From Actinomycetota bacterium (GTDB lineage Bacteria > Actinomycetota > Humimicrobiia > Humimicrobiales > Humimicrobiaceae): 39,600 nucleotides of DNA. Position numbers and translations under genes: made by a program. The stretch lies in the NCBI GenBank assembly GCA_023379515.1, contig JAMCQQ010000327.1, forward strand, positions 1 to 39,600. Reading direction: 5' to 3'. The notes beneath the pieces were generated by a model. It worked only from the letters and a program-made list of their open reading frames with translations, searched no databases and was not told where the DNA came from. Below are positions 19,407 through 28,290 of this stretch, one piece after another. The first letter of the stretch is position 1; each line of letters begins with the position of its first letter.

Positions 19407-19942
19407 AAGAATATTTAAAAGGGAAAATTTTAGTAGTGATAGATGCTGCTAATTTAGAATGTGCTGTTAAAAGTTTGGGCTGGTGGATTGATTATATTAA
19501 ACTACGTGAGCTATTTAACAGTAACAAATTAATTGAAATTAGAAATTATTGCGTTCAGCATAATACAGAAAACCAAAATAAGTTTTTCACTTTTTTAAAG
19601 AAAAACGGATATAAGTTAATCACTAAACCTTTGAAAATTATTAAAGCACCAGAAATTGAAACAGGTGATCTACGGAAAGCCAACTTTGATGTTGAAATTA
19701 CTTTTGATGTTTTAGAAATGATAAGCCAGTTTGATACTCTTGTTCTTTTCTCTGGTGACAGTGACTTTGATTATTTGATAAGAAAATTAAGAGCAAAAGA
19801 GAAGAAAGTAGTAGTTATTTCAACAAAATATCATATATCAAAAGAATTAATTGAGAGCAGTAATAAGTACATTGATATTAAAGAAATAAAAAAATTTATT
19901 GAAAGAAAAAATAAAGGCCCGTCTTTTTCAACGGGCGGTTGA
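19400..19942 (+). CDS. NYN-domain (LabA/DUF88-like) nuclease
   Basis: 180-aa protein with the PIN-like NYN fold. Acidic residues expected for metal binding are Asp15 (VVIDAANLE), Asp97/Asp103 (ANFDVEITFD) and Asp120/122 in the signature SGDSDFDYLI. NYN proteins are usually RNases. Its start overlaps hsdS by 7 bp, and hsdR follows about 93 bp later, so it is probably cotranscribed within the restriction island. Whether it serves the restriction system or is an independent effector cannot be told. Confidence 0.85.
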   Translation: MLEEYLKGKILVVIDAANLECAVKSLGWWIDYIKLRELFNSNKLIEIRNYCVQHNTENQNKFFTFLKKNGYKLITKPLKIIKAPEIETGDLRKANFDVEITFDVLEMISQFDTLVLFSGDSDFDYLIRKLRAKEKKVVVISTKYHISKELIESSNKYIDIKEIKKFIERKNKGPSFSTGG

Positions 19943-19967
19943 TAACAGGAAGGACTACTCCAACCTG
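19917..19967 (+). other. Two adjacent hairpins between NYN gene and hsdR
   Basis: First hairpin GCCCGT-N8-ACGGGC (19917-19936) runs through the last codons of the NYN gene. The second, CAGG-AA-GGA / TCC-AA-CCTG (19946-19967), has a symmetric AA/AA internal loop and lies just after the stop codon. No strong U tract follows, so these are not convincing terminators; they could be a structured leader or processing element before hsdR. Confidence 0.4.
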
Positions 19968-20035
19968 CATTTTAATAATATAAGACAATAAAATATTAGT
20001 CAATATCAATTTATGAACTGAAGATAAGTAATATA

Positions 20036-21763
20036 ATGCCAAAAAATACAGAGAAAAAATTAATTGAAGATTATGTTGCAGAAAAACTTCAAGGTTTAGG
20101 TTGGAAGTATGTAGAGCAAATTTCTTTAAACCGAGAAACAATCCGTGAACCGCTTTTGATTGAGAATTTAAAAGAGGCAATTTCCCGAATTAACCAGAAT
20201 TTAGGAATTGGCGAAGAAGAAATAAAAAAAGTTATCAATGAGATTAAGTTGCTAATTTCCGGTCAAGAAGGAGCAAAGAATTTTCTACAGTTTTTAAAGT
20301 ATGGGATAGGAGTAAAGTTTGAAAAAGAAAGAGTAGTAAATGTAGTAAGTTTGTTTGATTATAAAAACCTGGAAAATAATGAGTTTATTTTCTCAAGGCA
20401 AGTTCATTTTCGAGGGAAAGATTTAATTATTCCAGATGTAGTTTTATTTATTAATGGTATTCCTTTAGTGGATATTGAGTGTAAAAACCCTACAAGTTTA
20501 AAAACAGGATGGGAAGAAGGGTTTAATCAGATAAAACAATATGAAAATTTAGCTCCAGAAGTTTATAAATATATTCAAATAGGGGTTTCTTTTGCTGAAA
20601 GAGTAAGATATTTTCCTGTTGTCTCATGGCAGGAAAATGTTTCAGTTTATTTATGGCGAAAAGATAATTTGCCTGAAGATGAGGCAATTTTTGAAATACT
20701 TGAACCGGTAATATTGCTTGATATTCTAAGAAATTTTCTTTTTATTCGTGAGGAACATGGTGAGGTAAAGAAAGTAATTGCCAGATATATGCAATATAGG
20801 GCTACTAATAAGATTTATCAAAGAGTAATTGATAACTTGCAAGGTAAGGATGAAAAGAATAAAGGTTTAATTTGGCACTGGCAGGGTTCAGGAAAAACTC
20901 TTACTATGATTTTTTCTGCTCATAAGTTATTTTTTGATATTCATCTGGAAAAACCTACTGTCTTTTTTATTGTAGACAGAAGAGATTTAGAAGAGCAGAT
21001 GTATGGTGAACTTTCTTCACTAAAATTAAATTTTTCTTTTGAACAGATAGAGAATATTAAACAGTTAAAGGAAATATTTTCTCATGATAAATATAGAGGA
21101 AAAAGAGGAGTATTTTTAACTTTAATCCATAAGTTTAGTCCTGATGAAAAGTTTGTGCCCGAGGAGATTTTAGAAGAAATTGGTTTAAATCACCAGGAAG
21201 TCGTATCCCAGAGAAAAAATATTGTCTGTTTTCTTGATGAGGTACATCGCTCACAATATGGTCTTTTAGCTGCTCAAATGAAAAAAGTCCTAAAAAATGC
21301 CTTCTTTTTTGGTTTTACCGGAACTCCAATTGCTGAAGATGAAAGAAATACCTATCTTGAATTTGGTTATCCCTTAAAAGAAGAAGGTTATCTTGATAGA
21401 TATTTTATAGAGGAATCACAAGCAGATGGTTTTACTTTGCCATTAGTTTATATATCTAAAGTAGACAAAATAAAAGAGCGAATAGACGAAAAGGATGTGA
21501 GGTTTTTTTTAGAGAAAGCAAGTATTGAGGACCTTAGTGATATTGATGAGGAAGTCAAAAAAGCTGCCAGAAGAAGATTAAATCATATTACAGTATTTTT
21601 GGAAAATAAAAATCGAATTAAAGAAATCTCCGAAGATATTTCTGAGCATTTTGAGGAAAATTTAGATGAAAGATTCAAGGCAATGGTTGTTTGTGGAAGC
21701 AGAAAAGCTTGTGTACATTATAAAGAATACCTAGGAGCTTGTCCGAGAACAGCAAATAATTAA
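20036..21763 (+). pseudogene. hsdR: Type I restriction endonuclease subunit, 5' part (IS-interrupted)
   Basis: N-terminal 566 codons of HsdR (native sequence to 21734; the last ten codons are IS-derived). PD-(D/E)xK nuclease residues are Asp134 and Glu148-x-Lys150 (IPDVV...DIECK). Helicase domain 1 has Walker A QGSGKT (283-288), the DEVH box at 401-404 and FTGTP at 427-431. Translation stops at codon 575 inside the IS left end. The break comes just before helicase domain 2, so no translocation is possible from this fragment alone. With the 3' part it gives a 1007-aa HsdR of normal size. Confidence 0.92.
21731..21734 (+). repeat. CTAG target duplication, left
   Basis: CTAG directly left of the IS1182-type element, repeated at 23491-23494. 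Removing the element with one copy restores the hsdR reading frame (...KEYLDKYLPEK...). Confidence 0.85.
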
Positions 21764-23490
21764 TGTAAAAACTCAAAAACACATAGAAATAATTAAGCAA
21801 ATATACTATAATAATAAGGTAATATTTAAACAATTATTATAGGAGAAAACTAAATGCCGGTACCCTTTAAAAAAGATCCCACAGATTACAATCAAAGGCA
21901 GCTACTTGCAACAAATGTATTTGATCTGCTCTCTGAAGATCATGATTGCTTTATATATGAGGATATTTTAAGCCAGATCGATACAAAAAGTATTGAGGAA
22001 AAATTCAGTATGATAGGCCAGCATGCATACCATCCAAGGCTAATTACAGCAATACTTATTTATTCTTACAGCCAGGGAATATTTAGCTCAAGAAAAATAG
22101 AACAAAAATGCAGCCAGGATCTATCTTTTATGTATATATCCCACAGAAACTGTCCAAACTTTAGAGTGCTTTCTGACTTTAGAAAAGATAACTGGCAGTT
22201 CTTTGTAGAATGCTTTAAAAAGAGTGTTAAAATAGCAAGTGGTCTTGGAATGGTATCTCTTGGCCATGTGGGTATAGACGGTTCAAAATTTATGGCAAAT
22301 ACTTCAAAACATAAAGCAGCAAGTTATTCTCACCTAAAGGCCAATGAAAATAAACTAAAACATGAGATTGAAGAACTCTTAAGGAAGGCAGAAGATACAG
22401 ATGCTGCCGAAGACAAAATCTACCACAGTGGCACTGGTTACAGCATACCAGATGATCTAAAAATCAAAGAAAAAAGACTTGAAAAAATTAAAAAGATAAA
22501 AAAGGAACTTGAAAAAAGGGAACAAAGGGAAAATCCAGGTAAAAAGATAGATAGCAAAAAGCAGATAAGCTATGCCGATACTGATGCTAAAATGATGAAG
22601 AGCAGAGGAAATTTTAAGTATTGCTACAATGGCCAGATAAGCGTTGACTCTAAAAACCAGATAATAGTGGGACAACACTTAACACAAAATGCAAATGATA
22701 AAAATGAACTGGCAAAAGCAATAACAGAGATTGAAAAAAATACAGATAAATTGCCGGATAAGGCAAGTGCCGATAGCGGATACCGCTCATCAGATAATAT
22801 CTCTGCAATTGAAAATGCAAAAATAGATGGCTATATAGCAACCGGTAAGGGAGAGAAAGACAACTTACAAGATACAAATAAAAAAATAGGCAAATCCCAG
22901 TTTTCATATGATAGCGAAAAAGATATATTTATCTGCCCTGCCGGCGTTGTGTTAAAACTAAAATTCAGTGGGGAAAATAGAGTGTATAAAGCAGAAGAAA
23001 TGGTATGTGGCGGGTGCAGTTTTAAAAATAAATGTAGTGCTAAAAAAGGTAATATTCCAACAATATATACTGATGATAAAGGAATTATTTTGGCTACCAT
23101 GAAAGAGAAAATGAAAAAAGACTCCTCCAAAGAAATATATGCAAAACGTAAAATAATTGCTGAACCGGTCTTTGGCCAGATAAAAACAGGAGGATTTAGG
23201 CGTTTTAGCTTAAGGGGATTTAAAAAGGCAGGTGGTGAATTTTCCCTTGTATGTGCAGTTTCCAACTTTAAAAAAATAGTAAATATGATAAAAGATCAAA
23301 CAGGCTGCTCAAAAGAGAGAGAATTACTGCTTCAAGCAATATAAATAAATAATATAGGTTTATTTAGTGGTAAAAATACCATCAAATAAAGAAATTTATG
23401 CAATAATTTCAAAAAATAATTTCAGTTTTTAAAATAAATGGGAAACTATGATTTTATGTGGGTTTTAACAATGAAATCTCGGACAAGCTC
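21735..23490 (+). mobile_element. IS1182-type insertion sequence in hsdR (1756 bp)
   Basis: Bounded by a perfect 14-bp terminal inverted repeat, GAGCTTGTCCGAGA at both ends (read inward), with a CTAG duplication outside. It carries a single intact transposase gene on the plus strand, in the same direction as hsdR. No second gene is seen. Confidence 0.9.
21854..23344 (+). CDS. IS1182-family transposase
   Basis: 496-aa DDE transposase with an N-terminal DUF772 domain (QHAYHPRLITAILIYSYSQG...CPNFRVLSDFR) and a C-terminal DDE domain. Acidic residues are at Asp142 (GIDGSKF), Asp307 (ADSGYRS) and the Glu of AEPVFGQIK. A charged coiled-coil insert (about 160-235) lies between the first two. A cysteine cluster, CGGCSFKNKC, occurs late in the protein, as usual in IS1182. 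GGAGA precedes the ATG. It is intact, so the element may still move. Confidence 0.92.
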   Translation: MPVPFKKDPTDYNQRQLLATNVFDLLSEDHDCFIYEDILSQIDTKSIEEKFSMIGQHAYHPRLITAILIYSYSQGIFSSRKIEQKCSQDLSFMYISHRNCPNFRVLSDFRKDNWQFFVECFKKSVKIASGLGMVSLGHVGIDGSKFMANTSKHKAASYSHLKANENKLKHEIEELLRKAEDTDAAEDKIYHSGTGYSIPDDLKIKEKRLEKIKKIKKELEKREQRENPGKKIDSKKQISYADTDAKMMKSRGNFKYCYNGQISVDSKNQIIVGQHLTQNANDKNELAKAITEIEKNTDKLPDKASADSGYRSSDNISAIENAKIDGYIATGKGEKDNLQDTNKKIGKSQFSYDSEKDIFICPAGVVLKLKFSGENRVYKAEEMVCGGCSFKNKCSAKKGNIPTIYTDDKGIILATMKEKMKKDSSKEIYAKRKIIAEPVFGQIKTGGFRRFSLRGFKKAGGEFSLVCAVSNFKKIVNMIKDQTGCSKERELLLQAI

Positions 23491-24819
23491 CTAGATAAAT
23501 ATTTACCAGAAAAATATTCAGAAGTAGTCATGACTTTTAGCATAAATGATAAAGAACCAGTTAAAAATTTTTATAAAGAGTGGAAAGAAAGATACTCGGA
23601 TTTTCCTGATGATGAACATCGAGTTAAAAATATAATTGATTCATTCAAAGAGAAAGATCTGCCTAAAATTCTTATTGTTACTGATATGTTAATTACTGGA
23701 TTTGATGCTCCAATTCTACAAGTGATGTACTTGGATAAACTCCTTAAAAAACACAGACTTTTGCAGGCGATTGCACGAACGAACCGTCCTTATTATGATG
23801 TTAAACCTGCAGGGATAATAATTGATTATGTGGGGGTATTAAAAAATATAAATTTTGCTTTAAAGCAGTATTATAAGGAAAATGTTGAAGTAATTGTAGA
23901 AGACTTCTCTGTTTTACTCGAGTTGTTTAAAAAAGTACTGCAAGACTTAGGGCAGATTTTTAGAGATGTAGAGCTTGAGATTGAAAGAAGATATTTAATA
24001 AAAGCAGTAAATATTTTAAGAGATGAAGAAAATGCGAAGAAATTTCAGGAAAAGTATAAAGAGGCAAGAAAATTATTTGAAATCCTAGGTTCTTATACGG
24101 AAAAAATTCAGTATTTAGAGAAATTTAAATGGTTTACTGCAGTTTATAATTACTGGAAAAAACTTACTGCAGGCGAACCAGAAAAAGAATTAATAGAAAA
24201 GTATTTTAGGAAAACGTTAGAGATAATCCATAAGGAAACTGAAATTCAAAGAATAGAAAAATTATTACCAAAAATTAGTTTAGATGCTGATTACCTCTCA
24301 AAAATCAAAGAAAGTGTTTTAACAACAGAAGAGAAGGCAGTAAATATACTTTTTGCTTTAGAGAAATTGGTTTTGGTGCATCAAGGTAAGAATCCTGTTT
24401 ATAAGACAATTTTGGAGCAATTAAAAGAATTAATAAGAAAATGGAAAGAAAGAGAGATAGAGTATCGGGAACTATTTAAAGAAGAAAATAGGCTTATTAG
24501 TTTTGTTGAAGAAAAAGAGAAGGAACGTAAGGACTTAAACTTTAATCCTTTTGAATTTGGGATATTTACTATTTTGAATAGAAGATTAAAAGATAAAAAT
24601 ATAGATCATTTAAGAGGATTTGTTAAAGAAATCATAAAAACTATTCAGGAAGATTTAATTGAAAACTGGTATGAAAATCCTACCCTTAGACAAAATGTTG
24701 AGAGAAAATTACGTAATTTTGCTCTGGTCATCAAAAAGGCTTACAAACTAACCTATGATGAATTTGATTCCTTTCATAAAGAATTAGTATCTTTTATTAA
24801 TGATTATGCAACAGAATAA
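23458..24819 (+). pseudogene. hsdR: Type I restriction endonuclease subunit, 3' part (IS-interrupted)
   Basis: C-terminal 441 codons of HsdR; native sequence begins at 23495 and the few codons before are IS right end. It contains helicase domain 2, with ILIVTDMLITGFDAP and LLQAIARTNRPY (motifs V and VI), and the helical C-terminal domain that docks to the methyltransferase. No native start codon or ribosome site is apparent, so translation is unlikely. Its last codons overlap the YgjP gene by 20 bp. Confidence 0.92.
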
Positions 24820-25348
24820 TGTTTTAATAATTAAAAGAAATGTAAAACATCCCCGCATTGAGCTAAAGACCGGGATACCTGTTCTAATACTGCCAATAAA
24901 TGGCAATTTTGATGCAGATAAAATTATAAATAGTCATAAAAAATGGCTTGAGGAAAAGTCATGTTTTATTGAGGAAATTAAAGAAAAATACAGCAATCAT
25001 GAAATTTGTGATAGAAGTGAAGATGAATTAATAAAATTGATTAAAGATCTTATTTCTAAATATTCAGGTGTTTTGAAAAGATATCCTGAAAAAATTTCTT
25101 TCTGCTATATGAGAACCAAATGGGCAAGTTGCAGTAGAAAGGGGAAAATTAATTTCAATCTGCTAATTAAATATCTGCCCATTGAACTAATTGACTATAT
25201 TGTCTTTCACGAAATGGCTCATTTATTAATTCCAAATCATAGCCAGTATTTTTGGTATTTAGTGGAAAAGAAATTTATTAACTTTAAAAAATATGAAGAA
25301 AACCTTTTCGGTTATTGGTTTTTATTGGTAAAATTTTTATTTGAATGA
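24800..25348 (+). CDS. YgjP-like zinc metallopeptidase (DUF45)
   Basis: 182-aa protein of the YgjP/DUF45 (PF01863) family. RTKWASCSRKGKINFN is the conserved pre-catalytic strand and HEMAH (137-141) with His147 forms the HExxH-type zinc site. It overlaps hsdR by 20 bp; YgjP genes are a known companion of type I restriction loci. The substrate is unknown. An in-frame ATG two codons later (24806) is an alternative start. With hsdR split, this gene may be expressed only from IS-derived or internal transcription. Confidence 0.85.
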   Translation: MIMQQNNVLIIKRNVKHPRIELKTGIPVLILPINGNFDADKIINSHKKWLEEKSCFIEEIKEKYSNHEICDRSEDELIKLIKDLISKYSGVLKRYPEKISFCYMRTKWASCSRKGKINFNLLIKYLPIELIDYIVFHEMAHLLIPNHSQYFWYLVEKKFINFKKYEENLFGYWFLLVKFLFE

Positions 25349-25444
25349 TTATTAATATAAGAATTTGATTGTAGCATCTACAAATATAAAGCAGGTACTT
25401 CAGATAAAACTTTTTGATTTATAGAAAATGCTTTTAATCATCAT

Positions 25445-26803
25445 TTAATATTTTGTTATGCTATTATCTTTTACCAGGAATTTTTCACAGTATTTTAAAT
25501 CTATATCTTTCAAATAATCAAAATTTGCAGCAGTTATGAAAGTTTGGAAATTACTGCCTATCAATTTGAGCAGAAGGTGCTTTCTCTCAAGATCAAGTTC
25601 AGATAAAACATCATCAAGAAGCAGCATGGGTTTTTCATCAATATTTTCTGCGAGTATATCAAGTTCAACTAATTTTAAGCAGATAGCCGCAATCCTCTGC
25701 TGGCCTTGAGAGCCAAAATTTCTGATATCACACCCGTCTAAAGATATTAAAACGTCATCACGATGAGGGCCGACGGTAGTAGTTTTAATTGCAAGATCCT
25801 TCTTAAAATAAAAAGCCAGCTTTTCTTTAAAAACATTATTAACACTAAAACTGCTGCTTTCAATAAAATTAAATCTGTTACTTATTAAATTATTAGCTGA
25901 ATTTCCGTCATTGCAAATATAGGAGCTGCCGCTTTCAATTATCATTTTAGAGCTATCAGGATTTTCATTATAACCTTTGGTCAAGCTGTCATTTATAAAA
26001 TGATTGCTATTGCTAATTTTATTATTTTTATTTCTTGCTGTCTGGTTATCAAAAAAAACCGGATCTTTTTCATAAAGGTCATTAAGAATATTTCCATTGG
26101 ACTGCATCCTATCCCAGCTTAATATATATTTAATATCAATATTCTTTTTTCCGAAAAAATAATTCATATATTTTACAAACCCGTTCTTGATTGATTTCAG
26201 TAAATTAAGTCTTTTTTCAATTATATGACTGCCTGTCTGCACCAACTTTTCATCCCAGATTTCCATTGTGCTGTTTGAATTTGATATGTTAAAACCTGAA
26301 ATGCTTTTAAGCAGGCTGTTTCTCTGGTTCAGGATTTTTTGATATTTAAGTCTTAAACTTAAAAAATTCCTGTCTGTTTTCTCAAGGATGTCATCAATAA
26401 AATTTCTACGGTAAAATGGTGATGATTTTATAATTCTCAAATCATCAGGAGAAAAAATTACTGTTGCCAGATTTGAAGTAAAACCTGATTTATTTTTAAC
26501 AAAAACTTTATTTAATTTGATTTTTAAACTGCTGTCAGCATTTAACTGGATTTCAATCAGCTTTTCCTCACTGCCTGACTCAATAATACCTCTGATAACA
26601 CAATAATCACTTTCCCATTTAATTAAGTCATTTTGAGCAGCAAGTCTGTGTGATTTACCGTTTGCAAGATAAAATACTGATTCCAGAAGATTTGTCTTGC
26701 CGGCTCCGTTATCACCAAGAAACAAGATCAACCCGCAGTTTAAATCAAGGTTAATGTTGCAGAAGTTCCTGAAATTTTTTAGTTCCAGATGTTTTAAAAA
26801 CAT
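25445..26803 (-). CDS. recF: DNA repair protein RecF with an internal insertion
   Basis: SMC-like ATPase acting in gap repair and fork restart. Walker A GDNGAGKT is at 30-37, VGPHRDD at 344-350, the ABC signature FGSQGQQR at 363-370 and Walker B MLLLDDVLSELD near 393-404. At 452 aa it is 80-90 residues longer than usual; the excess is an Asn/Ser-rich low-complexity stretch around residues 250-325, inside the coiled-coil arm region. In typical Actinobacteria it lies between dnaN and DUF721; here an FmdB gene is upstream, and the restriction island and Hdr-like pair follow. Confidence 0.95.
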   Translation of the reverse strand: MFLKHLELKNFRNFCNINLDLNCGLILFLGDNGAGKTNLLESVFYLANGKSHRLAAQNDLIKWESDYCVIRGIIESGSEEKLIEIQLNADSSLKIKLNKVFVKNKSGFTSNLATVIFSPDDLRIIKSSPFYRRNFIDDILEKTDRNFLSLRLKYQKILNQRNSLLKSISGFNISNSNSTMEIWDEKLVQTGSHIIEKRLNLLKSIKNGFVKYMNYFFGKKNIDIKYILSWDRMQSNGNILNDLYEKDPVFFDNQTARNKNNKISNSNHFINDSLTKGYNENPDSSKMIIESGSSYICNDGNSANNLISNRFNFIESSSFSVNNVFKEKLAFYFKKDLAIKTTTVGPHRDDVLISLDGCDIRNFGSQGQQRIAAICLKLVELDILAENIDEKPMLLLDDVLSELDLERKHLLLKLIGSNFQTFITAANFDYLKDIDLKYCEKFLVKDNSITKY

Positions 26804-26935
26804 TTTTAATATATTTTAGCATATTCAAAAACTACTTTCTGAAGTTCATATCTGCCATTAAAAAACTTTAAAAATTTTTCGTATTTTATTTGCATTTTAA
26901 TTTTAAAATTTTCATATTTAATCCTGCTTTTTCTG

Positions 26936-27172
26936 TTATGAACATCCGCTACAGCTTGAACATGAGCCACCCGAACAGCTTTTCCCGGATGAAGATCCTG
27001 AAGCTGCATAATCACTTTGTGAAGAAGAGCTTCCGCATTTGATCGGAGTAAAAACCCTGCACATATTCATGCTCCCGCATGACTTACATTTAATTTCATC
27101 AGAATTATCATTTTTTACATAATACTCTGAAACAGCTTCACAGTCATTACATTTATAGTCAACAAACTTCAA
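26936..27172 (-). CDS. FmdB-family zinc-ribbon protein
   Basis: 78-aa protein. The N-terminal zinc ribbon has Cys8-x2-Cys11 and Cys29-x2-Cys32. The tail from about residue 48 is Ser/Gly/Cys-rich, typical of FmdB-family putative regulators. The start is a TTG at 27172, supported by GAGGTGAT six bases upstream; no ATG fits. It lies 130 bp before recF on the same strand. The role is unknown. Confidence 0.8.
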   Translation of the reverse strand: MKFVDYKCNDCEAVSEYYVKNDNSDEIKCKSCGSMNMCRVFTPIKCGSSSSQSDYAASGSSSGKSCSGGSCSSCSGCS

Positions 27173-27290
27173 TTTAAATCACCTCAAAATTACTTATTTA
27201 CAAAATCATATTAAAATTTTAAACCTTAAAGACTGTAATTCTACAAATATTTTTAATATAATCTTTTAATTTATATCCTTTACTTAAAAA

Positions 27291-27316
27291 AAATGCAAAT
27301 CAGAAATGCAAATCAG
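27291..27316 (+). repeat. Exact 13-bp tandem repeat upstream of pduX
   Basis: AAATGCAAATCAG occurs twice head-to-tail in the intergenic region between the divergent FmdB and pduX-like genes, about 30 bp upstream of the candidate -35 box. It could be a regulator site; no other structure is seen there. Confidence 0.5.
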
Positions 27317-27345
27317 ATTTTACATTATCTTTAGATTTATATAAA

Positions 27346-27374
27346 TTCATAATTAAAAATAAACCAAGTATAAT
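27346..27374 (+). promoter_or_regulatory. Candidate promoter of the pduX-cobD operon
   Basis: TTCATA (27346-27351), 17-bp spacer, perfect TATAAT (27369-27374), giving a leader of about 37 nt before the ATG, which has no visible ribosome site. Confidence 0.45.
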
Positions 27375-27417
27375 ATTTAAAAAATAATTTTCATCAAATT
27401 AAATCTTTTTAATAAAT

Positions 27418-28290
27418 ATGTCTGATAAAAAATATACAGTTAAGGTTCCTGGAAGCTGTGGAGAACTCTTGCAGGGTATTACTAACGGGATTAATTTTCA
27501 TGTAACATGTCCTGTCAAATTATTTTCCGAAATAAGTGTAAATATCATAAAAAATTCAGAAATTATTTGCGAAAAAAATTATCAGAAAGCAATAATGGCA
27601 ATGAAAAAAACCCTGCAATATTTTGGAGCAGATAATTATGGCGGAGAAATAAAAATTAAATCAGAAATACCTGCCGGAAAAGGAATGGCATCAAGCACTG
27701 CAGATATTAGCGGTATCATAATTTCAACAGCATTATCTCTTAATAAAACTATAACCGAAGAAGAAACAGCAAAAATAGCCTTGTCTATTGAACCTTCAGA
27801 CGGCATAATGTTCAGGGGAATATGCTTGTTTGACCATAAATTGGGAAAAATTCATGAATATCTCGGAAATATACCGGAAAACAGAATTCTGATATTGGAT
27901 TTAGGCGGAACTGTTGATACTTTAGAATTTAATAACAGAGATTTTTTACAGGAATTAAAAGAAAATGAAGATGAGATAAATAAGGCACTTAAAATTTTAA
28001 AAGACGGAATTTCAAATAAAGACCTGCAAAAAGTTTGTGAAGCTTCTACTGCAAGTGCAATATTAAATCAAAAAATATTATACAAAAAGAATTTGCTTAA
28101 AATTATTGATTTCAGTCTTATTAATGGAGCTTTGGGAATAAATATAGCGCATAGCGGTACAGTTATTGGTATAATTTTTTGCAGGGATTTTAATAAAATA
28201 TCAAAATTTGCAGACAAACTCCAGAAGGAATTAAATACTAAATTATATTGTTTTGAATCTGAAATTACAGGCGGCGGAGCAATTTATTAA
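27418..28290 (+). CDS. pduX: L-threonine kinase, PduX-like (GHMP kinase)
   Basis: 290-aa GHMP-superfamily kinase. The N-terminal VPGSCGELLQG is the PduX/threonine-kinase signature, and the phosphate loop PAGKGMASSTADI is at 85-97. The enzyme would make L-threonine O-3-phosphate from threonine and ATP, for the aminopropanol arm of cobamides. Its stop codon overlaps the start of cobD by one base (A of TAATG), so the two are translationally coupled. The pathway partner next door makes the assignment solid. Alternative: another GHMP kinase, unlikely given the motif and neighbour. Confidence 0.88.
   Translation: MSDKKYTVKVPGSCGELLQGITNGINFHVTCPVKLFSEISVNIIKNSEIICEKNYQKAIMAMKKTLQYFGADNYGGEIKIKSEIPAGKGMASSTADISGIIISTALSLNKTITEEETAKIALSIEPSDGIMFRGICLFDHKLGKIHEYLGNIPENRILILDLGGTVDTLEFNNRDFLQELKENEDEINKALKILKDGISNKDLQKVCEASTASAILNQKILYKKNLLKIIDFSLINGALGINIAHSGTVIGIIFCRDFNKISKFADKLQKELNTKLYCFESEITGGGAIY

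Noticed and set aside
27173..27417. Possible oriC near recF
   Set aside because: I found no cluster of TTATNCACA DnaA boxes, and dnaA and dnaN are not in the window.
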